64,000 nt of DNA, taken from positions 12,427,001-12,491,000 of the forward strand of contig NC_056425.1 in NCBI RefSeq assembly GCF_905147365.1. Reading direction: 5' to 3'. Position numbers and translations under genes: made by a program. Under the pieces are notes generated by a model. It did no database searches. It saw nothing but the letters and a program-made list of their open reading frames with translations, and had not been told where the DNA came from. This document shows positions 1 through 11,347 of this stretch, piece after piece (positions within the stretch are counted from its first letter, which is position 1; the number at the start of each line of letters is the position of its first letter). This stretch comes from Aricia agestis (lineage: Eukaryota; Arthropoda; Insecta; Lepidoptera; Lycaenidae).

Positions 1-429
1 ACTCGCGAGTTATCGATAATTGCGTAATTTTTTATCGATTGCCACAAAAGTGATGGGATAACGGTTTGGTTGAGCTGGGAGTTGCAATTAAAATTTTCTT
101 GCTCGGATTAAAAAATATTGCTGTTGCTCGAAAATTGGTTGCGATTTGCTGAAATTGGCTGAAACTTTTTTGACCAGTACAGAAAATTTTAACGCAATAT
201 CCACGCTAATTTTCATATTGTGTATAGTCCATGTCAATTTAATTCTAAATTCTAATAAGTAGGTATAGGTATAAATCTAAGCCAATCTTGAATGGACGTG
301 TCAAGTGATGCTCCCAAATGAATGCTACGATTTTTATCTTAAGCACAGAATAGATAATATGTAGTACAAGTATCTTAAGTTTGAATAAAAACAATGACAC
401 AGTAATTTTGCCGGTTGCATGGATTAATG
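1..429. other. Unassigned AT-rich sequence
   Basis: No open frame, RNA gene or repeat that I recognise. A TATCGATA octamer lies at about 11-18. Confidence 0.5.
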
Positions 430-597
430 ACTAACGGCCGTTCCCAATATTTGATCTATCTCTGGTTTTGCCCTACTAGAGATAGGAATAGCTCACAATT
501 GACATAAAATATATGTCTCTAATGTCTAATCTGAGCTATTCCTATCTCTAGTAGGGCAAAACCAGAGATAGATCAAATATTGGGAACGGCCGTTAGT
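430..597. mobile_element. Foldback MITE with perfect 66-bp inverted arms
   Basis: Positions 430-495 and 532-597 are exact reverse complements (66 of 66), separated by a 36-bp AT-rich spacer. The arm starts ACTAACGGCCGTTCCC. There is no coding capacity. Perfect arms suggest a young element or gene conversion between the arms. I could not identify a convincing target-site duplication, so the superfamily is left open. Confidence 0.75.
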
Positions 598-1100
598 AAT
601 CAGAGTAAGAAAGAGATTTATATCCCTTTTGGTTTTCCCTTTATTATTTTTGAGCAACAAGCAGTCGTTTCTCACGGAAGTTATCAAGATGTGTTACGTT
701 ACGTACAAATCGTGATGGACGTGTTTTGGCTCTAAGTGCAGAGTACTTAGTCAAAATGCATTTTGACATTCTAATTTCTTTTTCGAAACTAGCGAATGCA
801 TTTTGAGAAGGGCTATAATATTTAAATGTGACGTGAAATCCGTGCGCAAAATAAGAAAAAAACGTTTGTTGCGTTGCATTTGCCAAAATTAGTTATCTTG
901 GGAATATTGCTTCACTTCCGATAGTTTACAAATTTATTACAGACACTTCATAATAGTTTAGAAACTGTATCAACGCCGACTATTGTTACAATATAATAAT
1001 AATAATACAGAATAAAAATAAAAAATAAATACTTATATAGAATAATAATAAGTTTATAATAAATAGTTTTAAAAATTATTAATTACTTACCCTTCGCTTT
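598..1100. other. Unassigned AT-rich sequence
   Basis: The 80-codon minus-strand open frame at 644-886 has no recognisable motif and I treat it as chance. 960-1080 is nearly pure A and T. Confidence 0.5.
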
Positions 1101-1173
1101 GTTGTAAGTTTTCTTAACCAATTAGTTACTTGCGACAAACGCAAGTAACTAATTGGTTAAGAAAACTTACAAC
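1101..1173. repeat. Perfect 34-bp inverted repeat (hairpin)
   Basis: The arms 1101-1134 and 1140-1173 are exact reverse complements around a 5-base loop (ACAAA). It is probably a small foldback element. No flanking duplication was evident. Confidence 0.75.
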
Positions 1174-1406
1174 CGAAAATAGAAGCTGTATTTTACTGTA
1201 AGTATTTAAGAAGTATCTTTCTATGTAAATTTTTATGTAATAAGTAATAAATTTACTAATAAATGTATTGTGTGCAACAAATGTTAAATAAGTAAATAAA
1301 TACTTAAATACTTAAACCTTTTCCTTTTTTAAAAGTTACTGAAAAATTTATCTGCCGATTACGAATATCTACGTCGTTGGTGATTTCAGACATGGTACGT
1401 ACATGG

Positions 1407-1514
1407 TACGTACACAAAATTTAAACCTTTTGACAACATTAAAAGCATAGACTTAATATATACGTACACAAAATTTAAACCTTTTGACAACATTAAAAGC
1501 ATAGACTTAATATA
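1407..1514. repeat. Tandem duplication, two identical 54-bp units
   Basis: 1407-1460 and 1461-1514 are identical, each starting TACGTACACAAAATTT. Just upstream the short motif CATGGTACGTA is also doubled (1391-1410). Exact identity points to a recent duplication. Confidence 0.85.
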
Positions 1515-1637
1515 GCATTATATTATGTTTATGATTAAAAGATACATACATGCAACTTTGAACTTATACACTTGTTTCACTGCAATAGATTAGGCGCATG
1601 TAACTCCAAACAAATCTTCGGGCAAACTGTAAACTTA

Positions 1638-1867
1638 AGTCAGTGTTAGACGGCACGGCAGGGAATCCACGCGTCTTGAGCTCGCGGTGCGCGCGAAAGT
1701 CTTTCGTAAATCGAACATCGTCTTTCGAATTTAGAATATTTTTTTTATTTCGAACTTATCATTTGTTATAATTTAAAATAATTATCGAATTATTTTTAAT
1801 TTTGTGCAATTGTGTTTGTGTTTGTTTTTCGAAAATGTTTTTGGAGGTTTCGCCGTTTTAAAACTTG
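1638..1867 (+). promoter_or_regulatory. Possible promoter and non-coding first exon
   Basis: This segment is richer in G and C than its flanks. It contains an insect initiator-like TCAGT at 1640-1644 and ends in a strong splice-donor match, GTGAGT at 1868-1873. It has no long reading frame, so it would be 5' untranslated. The next reasonable acceptor is at 2410-2411, after a pyrimidine-rich run. No TATA box was seen. Which gene it would serve is unknown; the only host-gene exon I support on this strand is 43 kb downstream. This is inference from signals alone. Confidence 0.3.
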
Positions 1868-2411
1868 GTGAGTTTCAATCATAATATTTAATAGTATTAA
1901 CGTAATAATTTATTAACATATTAATATTTAATAGTATTAACTAAGTAAGTATTAATATTAAAAATAAATGAAGAAAAGTTATGTTTAATATTAATTTAAG
2001 TTTTAAATCTGAATAAACTTTTTATATTTCAATAAAATAAGTAATAAATTAAGTACGCAATTAATTTACATAACGACCTACCTACCTAAAAGGAGATAGG
2101 TATGCAACATGCACTAAGCAGAGAAGCGCATAATAATAATATTATTTATGTCAAGTCTATAAATTATTAGGATTATTATGCAAACTTACTATTATTTAGC
2201 TTTAACGCTAACACTAGGTATTTCTATGAACTATCATCTTACTATCATAGCTTAATCCATACAGGTAAATCGTAAAGAAAAAAAATTTCGTTTATTGATT
2301 TTCAAACATATACGTAAGTACTTAAACAAAATAGTTGATTATTTCTTAATTATTTAATAAATAAAGCAACAAAATATTATTGTAATTACTAAATTTCTTA
2401 TTTCATTTCAG

Positions 2412-2480
2412 TCGTTATATCGATATTTTCGATTATGTATCGAATCTGCCGATATCGATAGCGTACGATGGGAAGATACT
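2412..2480 (+). promoter_or_regulatory. Segment with two DRE-type TATCGATA octamers
   Basis: TATCGATA occurs at 2418-2425 and 2453-2460, within 45 bp. In insects this octamer is the DREF-binding core of many housekeeping promoters. The segment follows an acceptor-like TTTCATTTCAG ending at 2411, so it could be a second untranslated exon, a promoter, or chance. Confidence 0.3.
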
Positions 2481-2597
2481 GTATGAAATATTACTAACCC
2501 GACAATAAGATAATAATAAAAAAAAGTCGCAACTCGCATCAGATTGTATTATCTAAGATTATAGACTACTCTAGATTCTAGTAGGTTCATTAATTTA

Positions 2598-2800
2598 TAG
2601 ACCACTAGATGACGCCCGCAATTCCGTTGCGCCAATACGTAAACTGTACATTTTTCCGGGACAAAAAGTATCTTATGTCTTTTCCCGGGACTCAAATCAT
2701 CTCCATGCCAAATTTCAGCAAAATCGGTCCAGCGGTTTGGGCGTGAAGAGGTAACAGACAGACAGACAGACACACTTTCGCATTTATAACATTAGTATGG
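2598..2800 (+). repeat. Interspersed repeat, GACGCCCGCAATTCC family
   Basis: This is one of the commonest repeats in the window. It begins with CTAGATGACGCCCGC, has a central FCCGGGA-like core (TTTTTCCGGGACAAAA), a block ending in GTAACAGACAGACAGAC, and the end CATTTATAACATTAGTATGG. Other copies lie near 4,485, 10,600, 13,300 (-), 19,780, 30,300, 36,486 (-) and 42,546 (-). It is non-coding. The 74-codon antisense frame inside it is an artefact. Confidence 0.85.
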
Positions 2801-3390
2801 AAGTATGGATAAAAATGCACTTATTCAGATAAAACACGTAGGCGCCATCATGTATGACAAAGTCGTAATTATTATCATTATTTATTACATGGTGTTACAT
2901 AAATGGGTTACACATTTTGGTGATAAACTTTAACACTCGATGTGACAATTTTGTAAAGGTCAATGATAACAAACTTTTTAATGTTTCTGGTATTGCGTTA
3001 GAATGTGTGTACCACCCTTATTTAACCTTTAACATGAACTAAAGTTAATCGATAAAGATTTTCGTAGAGGAAAATTGAATAATTTACCATAACATTGTCT
3101 CCAATTACTATTATTATCCATACTAATATTATAAATGCGAAAGTCTTTTTAAAGATTTTCCATACTTAAGATTTAAGATTTTGGTCTCTCAGCGCTGCTA
3201 CAGGCTACTTACACTGTGAACTCTATACAAGTAATACATTCATACTCTAAAGTAGGTATTATCACTTAGTTTTGGTACAACCTATAACAATTATACAGCA
3301 GCAGCTACTGTTTAATGTTTTGTATACACTATTTATAGTATTATGTACCTTTATTATAATTTTATATATTATTATTGTATTGTTATTAAC
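2801..3390. other. Mostly unassigned; two repeat fragments
   Basis: 3112-3145 is an inverted terminal fragment of the GACGCCCGC family. 3185-3300 carries a piece of the family that ends ACTCTAAAGTATTATCAC. The rest is unrecognised AT-rich DNA. Confidence 0.5.
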
Positions 3391-3738
3391 GCCTCCGTGG
3401 TCTAGTGGTTAGAGCGTCGCTCTCGACTCCGGAGGTCGTGGGTTCGAATCCCGCGTTGGAAACATGTTATTTCCAAGTTTGGTTAGGACGATGCAGGCTG
3501 ATCACCTGATTGTCTGATAAGTAAGATGATCCATGCGTCGGATGGGCATGTAAAAAGTCGGTCCTGCGCCTGATCTCTCGACAGTCGTGTCGGTCTTCCG
3601 TCCCACTGGGTTATGAGAGTAAAGGAATAGAGAGTGCTCTTGTGTACTGCGCACACACTTGGGCACTATAAAAGTACTCCTGCGTACCTGGTCTGGTTTC
3701 AATGAAACCGGCCACCGTCACCGAAACCGGTGTGGGGA
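3391..3738 (+). mobile_element. tRNA-derived SINE, copy 1
   Basis: The head is tRNA-like: an A-box region TGGTCTAGTGGTTAGAGC and a B box GGTTCGAATCC, with a T-arm that can pair (GTGGG with CCCGC). A body containing GTCGGTCCTGCGCCTGATCT follows, then a tail of ATT repeats. A second copy at 29,819-30,092 shares the body but lacks about 70 bp just after the B box. Pol III would transcribe it from the internal promoter; it is not a functional tRNA. The short antisense frames over it are artefacts. Confidence 0.85.
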
Positions 3739-4144
3739 GTATTATTATTATTGTTAAGTTGTCTGTTGAGTTTGTCGCACGTCATACGTTTACGGAACCA
3801 CGGAAGACCAGGTACCGTGGTGTTTCTGCGCTGCGGTGATACACCTGAGTGGTATTCCATTTCTGTGTTAAGCAATACACAGTACACTGCCTACTGATGC
3901 CGTTCTTGTTTTTTTATTTTCGTTTTTTGTATTCGTCGTTTTATTGTATAATTGTTTAGTTATTGTAAGAATGTAAATGTTAAAATTGTGTACTTAAGTT
4001 ATAACATAGTCTTTAATCTTTACTATATATTTTTTTTTTTTTTTTTATATTAAGTATGTATTGGTGTCAAAATTTTGTAAAATTGTTAGTTTTTAATGTG
4101 TATTGTCATAACGCATGAATAAACTATTATTATTATTATTATTA
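3739..4144 (+). mobile_element. 3' end of an old LINE-like element
   Basis: The segment ends with GCATGAATAAAC followed by seven or more ATT repeats (4124-4144). That is an AATAAA signal and a simple tail, as in many lepidopteran non-LTR 3' ends. No reading frame survives, so the clade cannot be named. Confidence 0.45.
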
Positions 4145-4484
4145 ATTGATAAAGAAAACGTCTTGTCTAGCTTTGTGCTATAACTATTACTATGTCGGCG
4201 TTATCGATTAAAACATTATCGGTCGCGTGTTACCCTTGCACCTGACTCATAGATTGGAGACAACAACTTAACTCTTACGATAAAGAAGTTACAAAGTTAC
4301 TTACAACATATTAGATTTTTTTAACAGTTGAAAACAGGACTTATCCATGTCCATCTACTGCAACAGCTTTTGCAACGTTACAAAGACAGCAACATGAATT
4401 ATTTAGTCTTAAAAGATTAAAATTGCCTCGTTTAGTAAAACAAGAGCCTTATTTATTTATACATAATACCTAATTACTAGTTGT
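4145..4484. other. Unassigned
   Basis: AT-rich. No gene or repeat recognised. Confidence 0.5.
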
Positions 4485-4680
4485 AGCCTACAAGTCCGTT
4501 GCGCCAAAATGTACTTTAATTTTATTTAATTTATCACCTGGGAAACCGTACATTTTCCGGGGTAAAAAGTATCCTATGTCCTTTCCCAGATCTCAAAGTA
4601 TTTTATACGAAATTTCGTCAAAATCGGTTCAGCGGTTTAAGCGTGAAGAGGTAACAGACAGACACACTTTCAACAGTACC
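4485..4680 (+). repeat. GACGCCCGC-family repeat, truncated and diverged
   Basis: It matches the 2,598 copy from CCGTTGCGCC through the CCGGGGTAAAAAGTATCC core to GTAACAGACAGACACAC. The short plus-strand frame across it is an artefact. Confidence 0.75.
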
Positions 4681-4959
4681 CAAAGCTCTGTAGGAAGATC
4701 CGCCTACAATCAAACCAATGTTCATAGCCCACATGCAGCGTGCACCAAATTTTTAATGATTTTATAACTTGAACGAAATTTCAATATGGCCGTAGGCGGA
4801 AACTGTATTGCCCATAAAACACCGGACGATGTAAACCGTTTATATTTTATTCTATACAAGGAAATTGCGAAATTCCGGATATGTACTTTATAGAATTTAT
4901 TTTCGATATCGCTCAAACACGTGCTACAATTTACAAAGTCTAAGAAGTAAACGTTTTTG

Positions 4960-5230
4960 TGTACGTTCCGAAATATACGCCTGTAGTGCATTGACGTAAG
5001 TATTATATGACTTGGATGGGATGTAGTAATTATCCATATTAGGAGATGGCCCAGTAAAGGACGTAGGATTCTTATCCCCGAAAATTGTACGGTTCTCGCA
5101 CGACAAGCGAATTCTGGCGAAACGGAATTGCGGGCGTCGTTTATTAACGTATAACGTCACACTTGTCTTATCAGTGGCTTACCAGGAAAATTACAATATT
5201 ATGGTCTCGAAATCAAGACATAATATGAGC
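4960..5230. repeat. Interspersed repeat shared with 39,290-39,440
   Basis: It shares TTCCGAAATATACG, TGCATTGACGTA, a GTCACACTTGTC block and TGAGCACTGG with the copy near 39.3 kb. An inverted fragment of the GACGCCCGC family (5,075-5,140) sits within it, so one element has landed in another. Confidence 0.5.
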
Positions 5231-7300
5231 ACTGGTTGCTGAAAACCCCAATATACTGTAAGTACGTCAATAAACCGGGCCAAATTTCGAATCTGATAAC
5301 TAAACGAGAGCTCCTAGTCAACACATTTTCTTTATAGAATCGTCTATCAAAAATGTATGAAGTTGACATAAGCGTTTGATAATAATCATGAAGTTGATTA
5401 TATCCGAATTATGTCGTCGTCAATTCCATAAATTCTGATCAGCGAAAAAGTGTTGGCTAGGGGCTCAGGTGCGTAACCGTAAGTCGTAACGTATTAAATT
5501 TTTGACAGTTTCCATGCATTTGACATTCGATATCTTTACGTTTACGTGCCTGTCAAAATTTATTCCTGTCAATCTGAATGTTATATTATATTGATTACGC
5601 TAACGCACTCTGACATTGGCGATTCACCAAGGAGCCATATTTTAAAAGAAGAAGAAGAAGATTGATTACGCTTCATCACGTTGGAAACATCGCGTCGCAT
5701 CTTTATCAATAGTGCTAAGTTGTAACTTGTATGTTGTGTAACTTCTATGATCGTGCATCGTATTACAGTCGTGGTTAACCACAGAGGACAGCTAGTTTCT
5801 TATTTAAGGCTCCGTTACTTGGATAGAAGATAGAACTGATGGGAACAATAAGAATAACCGCACTAAAAGATCTCTAAAATAGTAATTAAGTAGTAATAGT
5901 AATTCACTTTTGCCAATACAGATAAACATCCCTCAATGTTCCTCTTTTTAACTTGAGTAGAGATCGCCCAATGGTCGAAATTTGACCTTAGTTTCAACGA
6001 CATTAGGACTACTACCTATATTTTGCAAATATTTTGTAAAAAGATATTGACTTTATCATATTTTTTCAACTCTTGTCTCTGGGACTCAGCTGAGCTCAGA
6101 CTGGCCGTGTCTAAATAATAAGACTCAATAAAAAAAAAAACTATAATCCATTTTCAATTTGTCACCTTGTTGTCAACAGACTTCGACCATAAAATATAAA
6201 AGAGTATAATTTGTATGTATAGGCTTGTCACTCAAAAATCTGTCATTTTTCGTTGTGTGTGTGTTGTAGTGTGTGTAAGATTTTATTTAAAAAAAAATGT
6301 ATGATAAAAGAAAAGTTTCAAAATAATATTAGCTTGATGCACTCCTTCACCATACAGACTATAACTGTGCAAAATTTCATTCACCTACGTTTCTCCATTT
6401 TTCGTCAAAAGGGATGCAAAGTTTTTGGTTCACATATTAATATATAGATATTTCTGTATAACTTATAAAATGCAAATTTTCTGTATAATGTCTTTAAACT
6501 GTCATTATTTACATTTTAGTAAAAATGTATTAGGTATTGTGTCATTGTGTTTTGAATTTTGATTCCAAATACGACTTAAAAATTTCTAAACATTAAATCT
6601 GTGTTTAAAATTTTATAAACATCGATATATCATACATTAATTTGACTCTAAAATCGTATCTGGCACTTACGATATTTTTAAGGAATTGTATCAAAGTAGC
6701 TACTTACTTGTTAATACTTCTATATATTAAATCTATAATAAGGTATTATATTATAACATAATTGAATCTAATAAAATAACTGTGTTCAAACTTCTAAACG
6801 ATATTTTGAACCATCCATATCGGACTGAACAAATTGAGCTATAAATAAAACAGGGCCCCCGTATCGCCTACACGATGAACCTTTAAATCTGTCAATCAAT
6901 CATTCAATCAAACTAAAATAGTGGCTGACGGTAGGGTTTAGGGCCGGGTCATGTACTTTGATAGGGCTTTAAAGATTGAGTAACAAAATAAAAAAGATAA
7001 TATTAAGTGTGTATTATATTCAAAAGGTATAATATTGTGTATTCTGTGTTTCATGCAAAATTCCTTTCTAAATTAATTTATTTTTAGTCCGGCCTTAGAT
7101 ATATTTTAGGAGTAGTCCTTAGATATCTATATTTTTTTTCCAATTTGATTTGACTAACGTCTGATGATCAAACTTATTGATATGACGATTTCAAAAAATT
7201 ATGATGAATATCGGATATTTCTATTTTAGCGCTTTTTAACACTAGCACGATAGCCATATTATGGTTAAAATATTATTAATAACTGTATGTCAAAGAATTA
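5231..7300. other. Two kilobases without recognisable features
   Basis: There is no long reading frame or clear element. A GAA triplet run lies at about 5,647-5,660. The 64-codon frame at 6,253 is rich in F, I and K, as expected for chance in AT-rich DNA. Confidence 0.5.
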
Positions 7301-7304
7301 CGAA

Positions 7305-7405
7305 GGTTGGGTTGCACCAGAGGCGTAGTTAAAGTTAAGGTTAAAGTTATGGTTATAGTTAAGGCTAAATTTAACTTTAACCTTAACTTTGACCGGAGAA
7401 ATTGA
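7305..7405. mobile_element. Foldback MITE rich in GTTAAAG units
   Basis: The left half (GTTAAAGTTAAGGTTAAAGT) and the right half (AACTTTAACCTTAACTTTGA) are inverted copies. It opens with GGTTGCACCAGAGGCGTAGT, a motif I associate with a lepidopteran foldback family. Related inverted GTTAA hairpins occur at 13,106-13,170 and, in part, near 42,080. Confidence 0.55.
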
Positions 7406-7884
7406 CAGATGACAGCTGGTCCTACAAGGTTATAAATGAAATGTCAGATATTGTCAATCGCGATTTTATATGGAAAATGACAAGTTTTTGACAGGGAGTC
7501 AATGACCGCTAGCGACAAGTTAGCCCGAGTGGAGGCTATTAGAACACCAGATTTCTGACCCAAATTACAATTTTGATTCTGATATTATCAGAATCGAGCT
7601 ATAAATTAATCTAATCATTATAATGATCATAATGATAAACAGTATACTATCATTCATTCATAAACTCTAAGCGTCCGTTCACAGCGTAAAGTTCAGACCT
7701 AAATGACCTAATTTCTTAATGACCTAAGACCTAAGTATTTAAATACATAATATCTTAATCAACACTGTCTGGACGTGTCGAATTTCAGGCCGACATTTTT
7801 AACTATTCATTAGTAAAGTCGTCTGGGAATTAGCCGCTAGTAGGTCCGTTTAGCTTTATTGTGGATTTACATTATTTTAACACA

Positions 7885-8095
7885 GTGACCTAATCCAGCG
7901 CTGGATTGCTACTGGAATAATTTAAACGGGCACTGGAATGCAATTCACTGCATTTTAGCGTATTCCAGTGACCGTTTATATTAAGTTCAGTAGTCTAACG
8001 CTGGATTACTATTGGAATAACGGGCACTGGAATGCAATTCAAGTGTATTAGATCACTGGATTGGAATAATATAAACCGGTCATTAGATAGATATT
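7885..8095. mobile_element. Foldback element related to the one at 62,881
   Basis: It contains CCAGCGCTGGATT, repeated CACTGGAATGCAATTCA and, near its right end, CACTGGATTGGAATAAT. These words also build the cleaner foldback element at 62,881-63,079. This copy is more diverged and its ends are uncertain. Confidence 0.5.
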
Positions 8096-8784
8096 ACCAA
8101 GAACGTGCCAGGACACGCTTAGGACAGTTCCGTAGATATTTGTGTTGTAATTCAAATTATTATGCTTTATAATAATTATTAACGTATTTAATTAATAATT
8201 ACTGTATATAGTATAGGTCGTAATATAAATTTGAGAAAAAAAAAAGAGTTGCGTAAGGCGCCACCTAGTGGCGAGTAGTGTCAACGTAGTAACTTTGACC
8301 ATACGTAACTATTAAGCTATTTATCGAAATTTCATGTAATTTGGAGGTTAAGCTAGTTTTAATACTTGCTCCTAGTGACCGAAATTCTAAATCCCTAGCT
8401 TTGATAACATCGAAGATAAAGGGGGTCTGAAATAGCCGCGAACCGCTTCGAGAAAAGTATGCTACGGCCGTGCCTTTGCTAAAAAGCTTGATGGTTTCAA
8501 GGATAACGGTGTTTACACTAACACACTGTATTTTATATTTTATTACCTTTCCTCTGAACTCATTTGAAATGTTCTGTTAAAAAAAAACTCAAAATGGCCT
8601 TCCGTCTGCAGGCTGTAGTTTTCACCACAGAAATTAGCAAACTTCAAAATTCTTTCAAACATACTGTATATTTAGTATCAATTAACGGGGACATTTTGGC
8701 CAAATTGAGTTATTACTAATTAATATAATATGGTACATAATATTATTTTGTATTTAGTTAGCTTTCAAACATACAAACATACAT
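8096..8784. other. Unassigned
   Basis: No gene recognised. GGCGCCACCTAGTGGCGAG near 8,258 is a short imperfect palindrome. Confidence 0.5.
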
Positions 8785-9062
8785 GACGACCTCTGTAGCT
8801 CAGTTGGTGGGCTGTTGGTAGTTCAAGCCGGGGGTCGCGGGTTCGAATCCCGCCGACGGAACAAAAAGTTTTCAAAGTTCCTGGGTCATGGATGTGTATT
8901 AAATATGTGTATAATATATAATAAAATCTTAAATAAGTATATGTATAGTGTAAAAGTATTAAATATATTTCCGTTGTCTGGTACCCGTAACACAAGTCCT
9001 TCAGGTACTTAGCACGGGGCCAGACTGACGTGGTGTGAAGCGTTCATAGATATTATTATTAT
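8785..9062 (+). mobile_element. tRNA-derived SINE, second family, plus copy
   Basis: The tRNA-like head has an A-box region TAGCTCAGTTGGTGGG and a B box GGTTCGAATCC. The T-arm pairs perfectly (GCGGG with CCCGC), but the acceptor stem does not, so it is not a working tRNA. The body starts ACAAAAAGTTTTCAAAGTTC and ends near GTGTGAAGCGTTCATAGATA. The same element lies inverted at 19,057-19,326. The short open frames in it are not genes. Confidence 0.85.
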
Positions 9063-9825
9063 TATACATTGTCTGCTGGTGGACATTAAGACCCTGATGC
9101 TATCATCAGGGAAACGGTAATCACGTAATAACTGTGAAGTAAAAAGCAAAATTACCTTTTCTACGATTTCTAATCGCATAGATGTAAAATATGTAGAATG
9201 TAACTTTATTTTTCAATTTGAAATACAAGAGCCTTATCGAATATTTATCTAGGAAATGCCGTAGGCCAATTTACTTCATGGCAAAAGGTTGTTGCATAAA
9301 GTTGTCTACACACCAAAGATACCACACAGCCTACGAAAGTCTTTGTACTGATATGAAATTAAATATAAATAATTTTTCCAAATAACTATGTACTATGTAG
9401 GTTAAAGAATAACGCTTTTAAAACGTCTACATGAAGCGAACCACCGCTCCAGTTCGAAGAATCTGCGTAAGAAACACGTACGTGGATCCAACTATTTACC
9501 AAAAAGTTGGGATTAGATTATTCTATACATAATTATATCATTAAAAAATAAAGTTTTCTGCAATGTACACGTCTGATGTCTCCTTAGGGTCAATTCGGAC
9601 CGCAACATGACGCGCAGATACTTTTCTAAAGTATGGAGTTGACAGATTGGCAAGACGTCTCACGTAATTGAAATCTGTCAATTTTGTTTTAGCTTCGTGG
9701 TCAATTCAGTACAAATTTAGAAATGCATCCTCATTCCTCGCGTCGCGTTGTGGTCTGATTTGACCCTTGCCAACTGCCAGTCGACGAGCCCATGGTTCTT
9801 AAAGCAATGTTTTATCTATTCTCTT
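9063..9825. other. Unassigned
   Basis: No supported gene or repeat. 9,090-9,115 contains a small palindrome (CCTGATGCTATCATCAGG). Confidence 0.5.
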
Positions 9826-9985
9826 CTTTTTTTTTATTAAATAAGGGGGCAAACGAGCAAACGGGTCACCTGATGGTAAGCAACTACCGTCGCCCATGGA
9901 GACTCGCAACATCAGAAGAGCTGCAGGTGCGTTGCCGGCCTTACATCTATGTATAACCGCAATAGAGTGGAGGAGCCCTTTCAAT
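9826..9985 (+). repeat. GGGGGCAAACGAGCAAACGG-family repeat
   Basis: This is the first of seven copies in the window (others near 20,502, 32,275, 37,852, 38,044, 58,786 and 60,918). The conserved order is AATAAGGGGGCAAACGAGC, GGTCACCTGATGG, CAACTACCGTCGCCCATGG, then AGAAGAGCTGCAGGTGCG and TTGCCGGCC. It is non-coding; short antisense frames through it are artefacts. Confidence 0.8.
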
Positions 9986-10599
9986 ATCATCTCTTTTGTA
10001 CCTCCCTAGGGTACACTACACAGTGATGGTTGCTATGAAATGCACCAGGAAACGAGCAGTAACATCACGTGATAGTAAGTGGTAACCGCCACTGACACAA
10101 CACTAGAAGATTTATCTAGTACCTAACTCATTTTGATCTTGTTACTAGCGAGTAACGTTCTTGGTCCTTCGGGCCTGAACAATATTACACATTGTTCACA
10201 CTGATTTTCTGTGAGGCCGTGATATTGATAGGTTCGGGCTGCTTCTTGTTCTCCTACAAATGTAGGAGAGCCTTGCTTACGTAAATACGTATGGCTCTAA
10301 AATCTTTTCTTTTTATGTATCAATTGAATATCCATAAAAATTGGTTCCTATACTACACAAGTACCTACCATCAGGCGAAACCGGCTGCTCGTTTGGCCTC
10401 AATCAAATGCTAATTTCTTTTCATTGCGTCGCCCAGTGTGTACACAGCCTTACGGATATCCGGTAAGGGCCAATAGGGTTACGTACTTTTATGTTTGTGA
10501 CATAGACCTGTTAAGTACATAGATATGGCCCATAAATTATTATACATAATATTATATTATGTATTATATTATTTTATTATTCAATAACTAGTTGATGCT
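9986..10599. other. Unassigned with small hairpins
   Basis: 10,250-10,273 reads CTCCTACAAATGTAGGAG, a short hairpin. CATCAGGCGAAACCGGCTGC near 10,370 resembles a common tail motif. Nothing longer is recognised. Confidence 0.4.
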
Positions 10600-10745
10600 G
10601 TGCAGAAATTCATTTATAGCGAGGTGTGTAATGTACGGTATATATTTCCGGTATAGAAGTATTTTATGTGTTTTTCCGGGACTCAAATTATTATCTTTAA
10701 ATTTCATCAAAATCGGTTTAGCGTTTTAAGCCAAAGACGGACAGA
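10600..10745 (+). repeat. Diverged GACGCCCGC-family fragment
   Basis: The core TTTTTCCGGGACTCAAA and ATCAAAATCGGTTTAGCG are preserved. Both ends are lost. Confidence 0.65.
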
Positions 10746-11208
10746 AGAAAGGCCTTACGTAGGTACGCACTTACCGCCGTACATGGCCGTACTTAACCAT
10801 CAATTTAATGAAGAGTTTGACAGATAATGTATGAGGCTTATGTCAAATTTTTAAATTAATTACATATTAAGTAATTAATGTTCCACTTTGAGTGCGGCAA
10901 TAAAGTCGTTAAATGAATGATTACTTAATTTGGGTACCTAATAAAAAGTTTGACATTTTAATATTAATATTTTTTATGTAATAATATATTGTGCACAAGA
11001 AACATTTACAACGTTATTACAACGTTTATTTCTAAGAAGAAATCTCTTCCGTGTCTTTTGAAGAGACAGAATTAAGATAGCTGAGAGGATCTTCATTAAA
11101 TTAAAGTTAAGTAATCATTAACTGTCTAGCGGTCATATTACGTAGAGTTCCGTTTTGAATAATATCTTAAAACGCTGCGTTGCGTTGCGTCTCCATGTGA
11201 CCCGACCC

Positions 11209-11347
11209 CAGGCCCGGATCTAGAGGGGGGCGAGAGGGTGCACTTGCCCCGGGCGGCAAAGATTGGGGGGCGGCCGGAGGCCACCTCCCAAGTCCCAATC
11301 AAATTGGCATTCAGCTCCCCCCTTTTCAAAACGTAGATCCGGGCCTG
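11209..11347. mobile_element. Small GC-rich MITE with 14-bp inverted ends
   Basis: CAGGCCCGGATCTA (11,209-11,222) is the exact reverse complement of 11,334-11,347. The interior is unusually GC-rich for this window (GGGCGGCAAAGATTGGGGGG). No transposase is encoded. The 63-codon antisense frame over it is an artefact. Confidence 0.65.

Noticed and set aside
2598..2800. Helitron or autonomous element origin for the GACGCCCGC repeat
   Set aside because: No Rep/helicase sequence, no clear CTRR end with hairpin and no consistent AT target; left as unclassified.
3391..3465. tRNA gene
   Set aside because: A and B boxes are good, but a conserved SINE body follows and the segment recurs at 29,819 with the same body.
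8785..8860. tRNA gene
   Set aside because: The acceptor stem does not pair and the SINE body is shared with the inverted copy at 19,057-19,326.
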